DNA of 64,000 nt from assembly GCF_000524195.1 (NCBI RefSeq), contig NW_020170492.1, positions 52,694-116,693 of the forward strand, in the 5' to 3' direction. The first letter of the stretch is position 1. Each line of letters begins with the position of its first letter. Below, in pieces: positions 38,400 through 49,530 of this stretch. Made by a program: the position numbers and the translations under genes. Under the pieces are notes generated by a model, which was given only the letters and a program-made list of their open reading frames with translations, ran no database searches and was not told the origin of the DNA. The stretch is from Echinococcus granulosus (taxonomy: Eukaryota > Platyhelminthes > Cestoda > Cyclophyllidea > Taeniidae).

Positions 38400-38580
38400 C
38401 CTGACAGACAGTGTAAGAATTGTGTTTATAGACTGTCGTATGAATCGGCAAAGGCGACGTACGCTTGACGCTTATCGTTCGCCCTTCTGCTTGGAAACGG
38501 ATTTGAATCCACAATTGACTAGCTAACCGGAGCAAGATTAGGTCAAGGTCTGACACGATCACCTCCCACCCCGTACACAA
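38400..38580 (-). repeat. Possible tRNA-derived SINE-like element
   Basis: On the minus strand this block contains GGATTCAAATCC, a good fit to the RNA polymerase III B box, preceded at about 35-50 bases by a GGTTAGCTAG run where a tRNA D-arm would sit. It is followed by a relatively GC-rich tail unlike the surroundings. It does not fold into a full tRNA by eye. No second copy in this window, so the SINE call is tentative. Confidence 0.25.
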
Positions 38581-41245
38581 ACAAATACGTTATAGTGTGC
38601 AACAGAATTTTTGAGCGATTGGGGAGCGAAGAATTATTCACAATCATGACATATGATCGTGATAATAGGTAAGATAGGGTGGTGATTTTGTTTCTCATTT
38701 ACCCCTGAAGATGTATTGTGTGACATTGAGTCCTGAAGGCTGGCTTTATGAACAGAGTTTCACACCACCGACGTGCAAGTTGCATTGAAGTATACATAAG
38801 GGTCACACAAATAGGACAAATATAACTTCGATACAGAATATAGCCAGATATCGAATTAGGGAAACGAAAGGTTAATGGGGAGGAATCATTCCAGAAGCGC
38901 ACTTTATCGGCATCACATCAAAGATCAGTGCAAAAGGAAAAAAGGAAGTAAAAACAAATGGATGCATGACTTGTTACACAGTCATTGCAAAAATTAAATG
39001 ATGAACGTTCCAAGAAAAGGCGTCCATTAGGAGATATTTGATTTCCCACTTTCATTTGAATTTAGCATTTGTCAAGAAGAAACGGACTATCTAATTGTCT
39101 TTAGCCCTTCATGGAAATGTTGCAGAGAATCCCAAAAGTCCGATTTAAATCATGCAGGTAAGGTGGTTTTAGGCAAAATCCTAATAATATAAAGGTCGCA
39201 AGGCAACAAAGAAGAAACAGACATATAATTAGAGTGGAAGACTGAAACAAAATTAAAATTCCAAGTATACATACAGACGAAATGGAAAGTTGTCTGAGTC
39301 ACGTCTTGAAATTAAAGTGAACCCCACCTCAGCAACATGTAAATGAAAGAGACTGACAGCTCATGGGTCCAGTGTAGCTAACAAGGATCATTCCAAAGTT
39401 TTCAATTATTTCTTGAGGGTAAACGCGTCATTTGACTTCATCCATTTTCGCTGCGTCTGCCATATTGCCTTTGATACTCTCTTCTCTCTTGCTCCTTCTA
39501 CCTGACTTTACTTAATGCTCAAATTCTGGATCTATTTGGAACAGCAATTAAGCACTCCTACCGTTAATTTGTGGATGCTTTATATATTTTGTTCGGTGTG
39601 TTTTTTAATGTGGATGACCTCGAAAAGAAACCTTGTGGAGATGGCTACAAGGCAGACAGATTTGCAAAGTCGCCTTATTTGTAAATGAGACACCTTGATA
39701 ACTTTTAATAATAACCTAATTTTCATTATTACGAGGTGTGAAGTGGTCAGTGAAGGGGAACTTCGTGACGGATCGGACGCTATCGACCCTCGAGGGACAT
39801 ATGTATCCTGTACAAGCTTAACTGGGACATCTGCACCTATTTGCTTATGGATGGCTAATAAAGCATACCCTCGTCTAACTCATCTGCTCGTTCCAAGGGT
39901 ATGCAGACCGAGGCAGAAGAGGGAATTGCCCAAACCTATTACAGTGGTGGTGGAGATGGTCCTTTCCCTTTTACAAACAGTATAAGATTCTGAGGGTGTC
40001 TTAAAAATGCCAGATATGACCTTTGGTTCTGCTCTTAACGTAAGAGTACACTCCAAATTGTAAACACCCTTCCTCAGGATCTATTCTTGGCTGCCGTCGA
40101 GGCTGGGGTGATTCCGGATACCTTCACCCAACTCTTCATTAACCAGGAAGAAAGGGCGCCTGCCAGAGTCCTTTCGTAGCCGCCAAAAGTGGGCAATGAT
40201 GATGAGGAGTGCGCAAAAAAGCCTTCAGCTGCTAGTGAAAAGAGCCTTCTATGGCTCCTTCCAACAAGGAGCGTTGGATAGATAACCGTCAATTTAAGAC
40301 ACAGAAGCTCTACTGCACAATATCAACTCGTTCAGCGAGATGGTAGAGATAGCAGCAAAGAAGAGTAAGGAGTTGCTTTTCATGCTTTGCTCACTCACGT
40401 CCATATAATTACGTAATTATTCTCAAAGAGGCCTCTAGAAATTCTATGAGAGTTTTAAAATGTAGACATGAAGGGATACATCAGGTAGTCAGAACAAATC
40501 AGGTACTAAATACTTCTTTTCCTTTAAGATCTAGCACGAGACGTGCACCCAAATCTTAAAAATAATGCTACTGTTTCATCCGAATTCAGCAATGTGGTAT
40601 TATTTGGGGTATATATAGTACTTTGGTTAAACAATTGTTAGTAATAATTCGGAGTAAAATATGACAATATTTGCTTTGTATATCAAGCACAATGTCATTT
40701 CATTTAATTTTTCGCCTGGTAAGTAATAAGGAGATAAAATTTGTAAAAAAGAGGGAAAGCTGGAATGCGCCAAAGCTATGCAAAGTGTATTCTAAAAGCA
40801 GCGAGCACTTGATTAAATTTACCATTAATAAAGTGAATCCCAGCTCTTACGTTGGCTGTAATTTATTTTTAGTAAAAGTACATTATTTTGCAATTCTTTA
40901 CGACATGAAATTTCACATCGAAAGCCCTCTTCAGTCATAGTTTTTTCATCGTAAGTTTCTGCGGTATGAAGATTTGGAAGTGTTAGTTTTTATCCGTTGT
41001 TGCTGCATGAAATTCCTTAAAACCTAGGTCTTTCTGTATATCCGTACTGCAGAATCTGACTTGAGATGAATAATTTTAATTTGTTGAGGTGTTGAGTGAC
41101 AGAAACACGATGATTGCTTGAAATAAATTAATTCAAAATATGGATCTCCATTTATACATGCGTTTATAAGTAAAAACGCATTGGCCTTATTAATATTCTT
41201 GGGCCAGTGAGAATAAACCATCGCTTAAATAGTATTAGGTGACCA

Positions 41246-41451
41246 TAGATGTAGCGTCCCGAGACTCCCTGAAGACGAAAGAAGACAAAATACTCGGGCA
41301 GAATATATATATTCAGCACGGAGAAGGTGTCTGGGCTATTGGCATAACCCAAAAGGCCAGCCCACCCAGCGAGGTACAAGGGGGCTAACTCGAAGTACAA
41401 AAGTGGCGCCTCACCAGAATCGAGGGATAAACCACTATCGTATTACATAGA
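41246..41451 (+). mobile_element. Solo LTR with target-site duplication
   Basis: The 198-bp LTR at 41250-41447 starts TGTAGCGTCCCGAGAC and ends CGTATTACA, the TG...CA ends expected of an LTR. It is flanked on both sides by TAGA (41246-41249 and 41448-41451), a 4-bp target-site duplication as typical of Ty3/Gypsy integrases. No internal retrotransposon sequence adjoins it, so it is best read as a solo LTR left by recombination between two LTRs. It is closely similar to the LTR at 56666-56862 next to Gypsy pol remains. Confidence 0.75.
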
Positions 41452-41902
41452 AGTTCGGTTACTTTCCAGTATGGCCGTGTTTAGCGATATTTTTGCGACT
41501 TATGTAGACTTTTAAAGTGCATGCAATTATTGTATGCATTATGAATTGGAGAAATATGTCAGCCTATTAGCCATTTCGAGCCTTCATATTGTTAAAGTGT
41601 CGGTTAAAGTAACTTTATGCTATCCAAGGCTGCAAAAATCATCCATCGAATTGGCCAACTATTTAGAGGCTTAGTAGCAGAACCAGTTGCTCAAACATGG
41701 ATACATTACACTCATCTCCTTTTTATCACAAAAAAATATAGTTACGTTTGCTTCTGGCTAAGGTAATTTACGCGACTGTACTGTGATACAATTTTTGTTG
41801 AGTTTAGCGTAAGCGATGGTAAAGCGTGTCATTTAATCAACCATTAACTAAAGAAAAGCAATGAACCCTAGGCTAATGAGTCCCACACATGTTCATTAGC
41901 AG

Positions 41903-42377
41903 GGAAATTAGGCCTCAAAGGCTATCATTTTGCCTTTCTGCGCTTCATTCACCCCTCGAAAATGCATAGTTTTGTATCGTTTGTCAAGCGAAAGACTGAC
42001 TTTTGGTGGGAAAGCGAATTCTACTTCAAAGTTGAGCAAGAGATTGTATCACTTCTCATCCCATACGATCCACCACTCGCCTCTCCTGCACCTCAAAAAA
42101 CGCACTGCTTTGCCCCCAGGAGGCTACGTTTACCTTGTGTGCATGATTATTATGGACTGGAGGCACAGTTATTTACGAATGTCAAACCATTTCTGGTGAG
42201 ATTTCTTTACTCTATTAAAATTGAATGCTTACAAAGTTTAACAAGAAGTGGTGCTGTTCTTGCAGGGCAATACCAAAATTCATGCTTCTTGGCGAAAACG
42301 TCATTTTTGCCTCAGAATTGGAGACGGAGATACAGCTTCAAAGTATTCTTATTCTTACTCTAATGATATTTGTCCAG
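41903..42377 (+). CDS. Unidentified two-exon coding fragment
   Basis: Exon 41903-42195 (acceptor TTAGCAG, donor CTG|GTGAGA) and exon 42266-42377 (acceptor CTTGCAG, donor CCAG|GTGATC) join in phase 0 across a 70-nt intron to give about 134 residues of open frame. The first is rich in aromatic and basic residues (KRKTDFWWESEFYFKVEQE, CVHDYYGLEAQLF). The second begins GNTKIHASWRKRHFCLRIGD. No family recognised and no transmembrane or signal segment is obvious. Neighbouring exons on either side were not found; repeats flank both sides (solo LTR at 41250, repeat A at 42546). It may be a fragment of a real gene, a gene relic, or chance. Confidence 0.35.
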
Positions 42378-42545
42378 GTGATCACTAATGCCTTTTCTCG
42401 ATATCAGACTCTCAAATAATTGCACCAGCAATAGATATTTTAAAACAAAAAATGAGGAACTATAGAAGCAGCTAATTTTGGCCTTTAGTTTCCAGAGACG
42501 AAAAAAGCCTTTTAATAGTGATATCGAATCACTGTAGAGTAACAG

Positions 42546-43138
42546 GGAATAGATCCCAGATAGATATGGGGCTGGGGCAGTACTGAAGTGAGATCGAAGA
42601 AGTAAGAAGGTGCAGACGTGAAACATCCCCAGGAAACTATTTTACACTCAGTCCACTGAAGCCAGTGTACTTTCGACTGGCGATAGGCATATGAGGTGGC
42701 TTCTTTGAAAGAGCATCATCTAGTCCCCACCAGTATGAGGTCAGCACATTCCATCTCCCCAATACAGTTCCTAAACAGGATAAAACTTCAGGTCAAGTGA
42801 ATTTGCAGCGATGACTTAGTGGCTTGGGTATTAAATATCTTCCCACTTTTAGGCACAACTGATGACTGACACGACTGGTTCGTGGGGGATTTTTAGGGCA
42901 CCAACTACCCTGTGATAGTCGACTCGGGATGTTAACCAAGGCGAGTGATATGGGCGATATCCAAAAGAAAAGAAACCTATGTTTTCACAGATAGGCCTTC
43001 CACTTGGTGGTATGGCTTTCGAACCATCTAAGTAGCCTCAACTCTTCTGAAGAAACCCGATCAAAGTGTCTCATCTTCTACCATACTATGACTTTTCATC
43101 ACTTCATCGAAGGCATGGGTCGCTGAACTTCCAAAGCA
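42546..43138 (+). repeat. Dispersed repeat family A, copy 2
   Basis: Second copy of the repeat at 33886-34410, same direction, with about 70 extra bases mostly in its left half. Shared anchors include CCAATACAGTTCCTAAACA versus TCAATACGGTTTCTAAATA, the GACTGACACGACTGGTTCGT versus GACTGGTGTGGTTGGTTCGT pair, and the final CGCTGAAC block. Stops in all frames; ancestral protein not recognised. Confidence 0.6.
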
Positions 43139-44025
43139 AACACACTTTTTTACAGCTATAAATAAGTTATAAATGATAAAGCAGTGGAATGTGTATTCGC
43201 CTTACGCGGATCTTTTGCATAGGTTTGATCATGTCATCCAAATATGATTGCACTTCAGGTTGTACGGCGTAATCCTGCTTACTATGCACGACCTATGATA
43301 TTAATAAATTCTCAAAGCTGGTTGCTAATTTATTAATATGGCATCAGCTTAAAATAAACACTAGACATTAGGTTTTAGAAGAACTATAATACTTGTGCAT
43401 AATAAATAGGACAAATATCTTGCGGAAAAATGCGTGGGGTCCGGAGAGCCAATTGCAAAGCACCCCTTTCATTTGACTCAACTTTGCAAGATAAGGCTAA
43501 TCTTCTGTGTCTGACCATACATTTATTAGAATTAATGCGTTCATATATGAGGTATTATTATTGTTTGAAGTGGGAAGACTTAAATGTCAAAATTTCCAAA
43601 ATTAAACACCAATTGGGACATTTTTTGTCATTGATTAAAACAACCCAGTTGGTCAATCCCATCCACCCAAATTTTCTTTTAAGTGATTCAAAAGAGTTAA
43701 CTAAGTAATGCGTAGCGGTTGGTTATACACTGGCATCGAGATTAAATGCAGTTCACGCTGATTCTATAACGCGCATCGTCTAGATCACCACCGTTTTTAC
43801 CGTTACAGTCTACGTTGCACTTCCTATGTGTCAAGAAAGTCCAAGTTTCAACAGTACAATACAAACTCACCGCGAGGACTTTTTTGTCTAACTTTTTGTG
43901 ATAAAAGCAATTCAACCCGTGTACTCACCCATACAGGCCCAGTCAGATCACCCATTCAAAATATCCGTCTACCTATTTACCCGGTTATCTTTGCGCATTG
44001 GTTATCAATATAAGCAAACAAGTGT

Positions 44026-44050
44026 TTTAAAATAGTAAAACTATTTTAAA
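44026..44050. repeat. Perfect short inverted repeat
   Basis: Eleven-base arms (TTTAAAATAGT and ACTATTTTAAA) around a three-base AAA loop. AT-rich and outside any gene. It may be chance or the tip of a small transposon; no flanking duplication noted. Confidence 0.4.
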
Positions 44051-44364
44051 TATTGCCTAGATATGGTTTAATTTTTTGTTATTTATGCATCGTTAATACT
44101 CTTGGAAGTACTGTAGCAATCACCGAGATAGTCTAAGACGTCTACCTCAAATGCACACGCATGATAGAAAATGACTGATGCCCGGACAGTGCGGGAAACC
44201 AGCCAGCCCAGTATTAAATCTCTTCTGGACAACAGTCTCTCGGTTGATCTAAACTCATCTGGAATGCCCCAGTAAGACGGAATAACGAATCAAGACCTGA
44301 CTATGCATAAAATGCAAGACTAGGGTACTGATAAATCAAAAGACAATTAAGATCCAACTTCAAA

Positions 44365-44924
44365 TCAGATGCAAGAGTGTTTAGCATAACCCTGGGACAT
44401 TTGTTTGGAAAAGCAGAGGCTGATCAGGTCTTCGAATTTTCGCTTCGATGGAATGAAGTTAATGAAGACGGGCGGACTCTGTGAAAGTATATCGTCGTTT
44501 ACATCTAGCGGTACAGGAGATGGCTGCCAAATAGTGACACGCGATATGCGCCAGTCCATTGGAGACTCCTGTGTAATTATAACTCCAATATTCATTCCAT
44601 TCCCATATCGCAAAATTTGATCTTTCCATTAGAAATCCACATTTTTTACTGACAAACGAGTTTCTCGTCATTAGTCAGTACTTTAATTTGGATGGAGTTG
44701 TAGAACTGAATTCGGAAAGGACTACTCCAAAGAACTATTTCTGAGTATTGTGCCGGATGCTTTTCTACCACCTCAGTCGTGTGAACAACCCATCCTCCGC
44801 CAAAAGTGACATCGACTCGGAACGAAAATAGGTCATGGCCATTCACCTTAAAACCGCCTCCACCTCTCAGGCGAATGCATGTAAGCTTTGTGGTAAGGCA
44901 AAATCTCATCAACTTGGAAAGCAA
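44365..44924 (-). other. Coding-like block of unknown identity
   Basis: Two adjoining open frames on the minus strand, 44924-44646 (92 residues, including GHDLFSFRVDVTFGGGWVV) and 44613-44365 (82 residues, including SPMDWRISRVTIWQPSPVPL), look less random in composition than neighbours. A GTACTGACTAATGAC...TTTGTCAG stretch of 33 nt at 44649-44681 resembles a minimal intron with a branch site, but removing it does not keep the frame open. No family recognised; may be a decayed gene or transposon. Confidence 0.2.
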
Positions 44925-47383
44925 ATGTACCTCATTTCTTCATCACACAGTAACCTGAGAGTCAAATCTTGCTTTGTCGTACTGATAACGTGTGAATGAG
45001 TAGCGGAGAGCTTCCCGTACTACATGTTCGACTACTCTTTATCATGTCTTTAAAATAGTCGTGGCATTTTTGTTCAAAAATACAGAAGTCCTCAGACAAC
45101 TTGATGATGACCTTTAGTATTAAATGCGGCCACTAGGTGCAGAAGGAAGCAAAACCGATCCACCTGAGAATATGCAAATTAGCATATTGAAAGGTAAAAC
45201 CAGATATGAGACTATTTCTCGTACATCATATTTTGAAAAGAAGCAGATGACCTTTTAGTGGTATGCAAAGTGTGGCTCTAGAAATCTCTCAACACCCCCT
45301 TACTGATGCATATATTGGATACGCTTTCTACAAACCAGCAGCTAATTGCTGATTGAAGCATAAAAGCCAAGTTGAATTGTGACTTATACAATCCGTGTTC
45401 ATGATAGTACTCCATTCTTGTACAGACACCTTACAAATCGTGCCATTAAGACGGAGGAGAAGCTAAATCACCACGTCCAGAAAATACTGTTGCAATAACT
45501 CATCTCCACTTCCATTGTATTCAAATTTGTTCACTTAAGAGAGGGTTGTGTCCTCCCACGATGTGATACTTAGTCAACACAAACACAGGCATAAGATGCT
45601 TCTACATCTTTCTCCTCTCACTTTTAGGAACTTCATGCTTCCTTGAAGCCATCCTCTTCTGCATAGCTCTTAACACCTATGCATTTCAGAGTTCCTCATA
45701 ATCATAGGACTGAAAAGTCTATATTTTATCTTCGTCACATTTCTTGCCTCAGTACGCACGAGACACGATCTGAGAAGACGTAGGAGCTGACAGTGTTGGA
45801 GAAGATCATCTGAAAAGACTAAGTGAAGGCAAATGAGCTGGGCTTTTGTTCATCCCAATAAACTTTCGCAGCGAAAAAGCGTTCTCCCTAGTATGGAACT
45901 GTTGAGATTCGCGCCAATAATGCGTTCTTTTTGAGTCACTTTGCCAATGGGTGTGACATTCGTGCATATTTTACACTGTCGACGTATACACAATTAGGAA
46001 ATCAACGGCGTACAGTTGAATTATCATGAATGATGCAGTGGTGAGATCGAGTTCACTTACGGCGCAAAGCTGCGCTCAAATTACCAAGGGTTGAAAACAT
46101 TCTGTCCAAAGTGCTTTTCATGTCTGCTATCCTCAGACAAGGTACCACTCCCCCAGTTCTTTGGACAGACACATGATAACTAGTGGCATCTGCCCATCCG
46201 TGCGACCTATCATAGATGAATTAAAATTTGACCATTATTGCAAACATCCAAGTCATGTTCTGTGACACGCCCATCTCAGTCAAGTTTGCTTTTCGAGCTA
46301 ATCCACTTGAACATCGCATTATAAAACGTGAAATCCTGGATGGAAGTCATCAGCGTCTCGTTTCGTTCAGCATCATAACTGCGGTTCTAGTCGAAACATT
46401 CCCTCAAACCTCGTCAAACAAATATTTCTGCGCGTAATCACGACCGACATTTTTGGGGTCCCTAGATAAATCAACAGTAACAATGTGGTGATGGAGTGGA
46501 AGAAGGAGGAAGAGGAATAGGACGAGGCAGGAGGGTTTGCATCGTTGTTTGGATTGAGTAAATGTAGCAGTATAGATTTGAAAGTTACCAATTTTGTTTG
46601 ACATGTGAACTATCAGATTTCTCACTCAAACAAGGATCACAAGCGGTTGACAACAGTAAACTTAGCTACTACATTTGAGTCGGCAATTACGAAGCCCAAA
46701 GACTTCTATCCATTCAATCAGGTTGTCAAAATTTGGCTCTATGCTTCTAAGCCAAATAAAAAAGATCGTATAGGTAAAATAAATCTCTGCTTGCTTATTT
46801 TGGCATCTATTTTTAAAATCGCATTGCCGGTCACAAGGTTGGCTCACTTGCATCACCTGCCACCCTCAGGGTGTAATCAATCCGATATATATGACACAAA
46901 TGTACGTCCAGATTTTATTTAGAAATCAAATAAAATAGTTGGTTTTGTTACACAACTATTTGCGCATCCTAGTTTATGTGTAATACACAATGATTCTCTC
47001 CTCCACCTCTGCCTTCAAGCCTTGAAAAGAGCAGACTGGTGACAAGAGGCAGCCTCTTTTATGATAGTTTTATATTAATAGTAATACAAACCTATTAAAG
47101 TATACAACTGTAACTTAACAAATGTGAAGAATTTAAAAGATCTCCATATGTGATTTAACCACACAAATTCATACAACTTTTGTAAACCAATCAGCAAATT
47201 TTATAAGATGTCTCAAACACATTAGCAGAAGCAATAATCAGCATTATAACCTTTGACTCCATTCCGACGCGACACAAGCTTGCGATACTCACGTCAAAAA
47301 ATGTGCTTTTGCTCAAAAAGTAAAATATCCGACTTAGACTCCTTGGTTTCAATCCTACTCTTTCCTTGCATGCGCTTGCCTGA

Positions 47384-47522
47384 TCGCCTAGTGCTAGTGT
47401 CGAAAAGAGATAAAAATTACCGTTCAGAGCATAAAAATTGTCAGGGAACAAATGGAAGTTGAGGTTAAGGCAGTATCTCCCTGCCCCAGCGGCAATTTGT
47501 TTTAGCCCTTATTCGAGTGAAA
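47384..47522 (-). repeat. Dispersed repeat family B, copy 1 (inverted)
   Basis: On the minus strand it aligns with 52425-52562. Shared blocks include AAGGGC followed by ACAAATT, GGGGAGATAC versus AGGGAGATAC, CCTCAAC, and TTTATGCT followed by AATGGCAATT versus AACGGTAATT. Translated, both contain the words YALNGN and LFS in one frame and KLPL in another. Old, with stops. Confidence 0.6.
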
Positions 47523-49416
47523 AACTAGGATTGCTTGAGGATGAAGTGATATCTTAGATTTGTAGAACAAATATTGGAACACTTGGGGAAAAACCAATAT
47601 TGTCTGCACTATTGAAGAATAACAAAATTATAAACTCATCTCTCATCGTAAGTCGGATAAGATGCCAGCAGGTCAGGAAATATTCGCCCATATCACCCAT
47701 CCTAGTTAAGCAATTTTTCATTTTATTCCTTAAATGGGACAAATTTAGAAGTCAAAATGATGCCGCATTAGGCCTAACTGTTAGTTGAACTACATGGGTG
47801 CTTGAAATTCGGTAGAATGCGCTTCTGCTCTGCGGCATTTTCTTCACACCATGTTAGTCACCTCTCAGCCATCGCTTATTACAACAACAGCAAAGACTCG
47901 TGATTCTACAAATACCATTGAAACTAACAATGCTCTGACTGAATGAAAAAATCACTAAGACAGGTCTGCACTTACTGGTTTTAAATATTTAATTCTAGGC
48001 AAAATGACATCATTTTCGAAGCTTCAACAGTTCTGATTAGAACGATAAAATACTAAAATATAAACTATTAACTTGAAGGCTAAAGGTATGACCGAAGAGA
48101 CATGGTCATAATTAAACATACAGTAGACCATGGTTACAAACAACAAGATGTATTTCTGCTAGTCGACATGTACCTCTGACCATGGTGGTAACCTCAATGT
48201 CATGTCTTATTATAACCTCTGCGAAGACTCGGGACGCCTAAATATAATTGAAAATCACACAATGCTACGATTATAGTGAAAATTACTGAAAACACATAGC
48301 TAAACTTGTCGTTTTACTAATGGGATTATAAGGAAAATACCATCCTTTCAAAGTCGAATTTTTTCTTATGCAGGTAAAAAGATCTACCACCAATTTACAA
48401 AGGCGGTAAAGCTCTATGCATGATCAGAGGGCCATTGTGTGGATCGACGAATAACCCGCGATGATTAAGTAGTTCGCGAAGCAAAAACAAACAGTTAAGC
48501 AAAGCAACAAGTGCAGGGCAATTGCATAGTTCCCACTTTGCGGGCCTTAATCTGTGGGCAAATTGGGCACTTCTGTGTAGATAACCTTAATGCAAAAAAA
48601 TGTCAAAAATCTTCTGCGAGTCAGGAACAGCAGTTATGAAAGTCTCGTGCAAGTAAAAGGACCTTTTTTTCTACTGTCGAAGACGCACCTCTATGATTCC
48701 ATTGCATCCTAAGTATTCTTTTACTTGCGATTTGCACATGAGGAGGAGGTATTCACTGGCTTTGCACAGCTCAAAGCTGCACGATGCTGCACTGATGCAT
48801 ATCGTGGGCCAAACAACAGTTGCAGGTACTTGTAGCCAGAAGCAGAGACATTTAGTAAAATATGAAATTCAAAGTAAGCTTATAATTTGGAGTAATATTC
48901 TGCATTTACTCCCTCTTGACACTTCCATTTTCTGTAGGTAATGATCAGTGGCATATAGGAGTTCATTTCAGTTAGAAGTGGAGGCGTAGAGAAGGCATCG
49001 TTTTTCCGCAATATAGTATCACCACATATTTAATGGAAGCAAGTCCCTAGTGGACTTAATTATATCATCCAACCTCCACAATTTATGGATTTTGCTGAGT
49101 ATTTTGACAATGACAATCGGACAATCTAACTGTGGCTTGAAGCAAGGGAATAGAGGTCGTGGTGGTGATCACACAGCCAGACCTGCTGTAGGGACACATT
49201 TTCGCAGATCTGCTGGCAGCGTGGAAGCGGGTGCGCATTTTGCCATGGCCAACGTTCGCGACGTCGGAGGGCAGATCAGACACAATCGTACACGGGAGCG
49301 TTAATCTCAGACATCTTGATCATCGGCTGATCACTATTCACCTTCACACATCCTTGTCTCTAGCATAATTTGGAAGGGACCTAGTGAAAATTGTTCACTA
49401 CTTTCTCTGAATGGGC

Positions 49417-49530
49417 ACTGTAAGGTGGAATTGAAAGTGTTGCAGGACGCAATGTAGATGTCTGCAGAAACGTCGGCATCAGTGTTGCTGCTTCTCGGTG
49501 GCATTGTGTTGCTCACCCCTGATCACGCTA
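49417..49530 (-). repeat. Dispersed repeat family C, copy 1 (inverted)
   Basis: The minus strand matches 54015-54135: GCAGACATCTACATTGCGTC versus ACAGACATCTACTTTGCGTC, followed by similar TACAATACT/TGCAACACT and AATTCC blocks. The translated words are DIYIASCNTFNS and DIYFASYNTVNS, suggesting a once-coding element. The other copy lies just left of the Gypsy reverse-transcriptase remains, so this may be a further fragment of the same retrotransposon family. Confidence 0.55.

Larger units (their letters stand above)
36744..41902. other. Gene-poor stretch upstream of CFAP20 with LTR copies
   Basis: About 5.2 kb holding two LTR copies (37087-37282 and 41250-41447), a SINE-like block at 38400-38580 and otherwise AT-rich sequence without a supportable gene. 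The frames at 39695-39985 and 40671-40940 (plus) and 38699-38902 and 40074-40292 (minus) match nothing I recognise with confidence. Confidence 0.5.

Noticed and set aside
38699..38902. Minus-strand frame with CPIC-x-TLMYTSMQL resembling the start of a RING/TRAF finger
   Set aside because: Later cysteines and the histidine of a RING are missing (WCETLFIKPAF), no good acceptor upstream, and the similarity is short enough to be chance.
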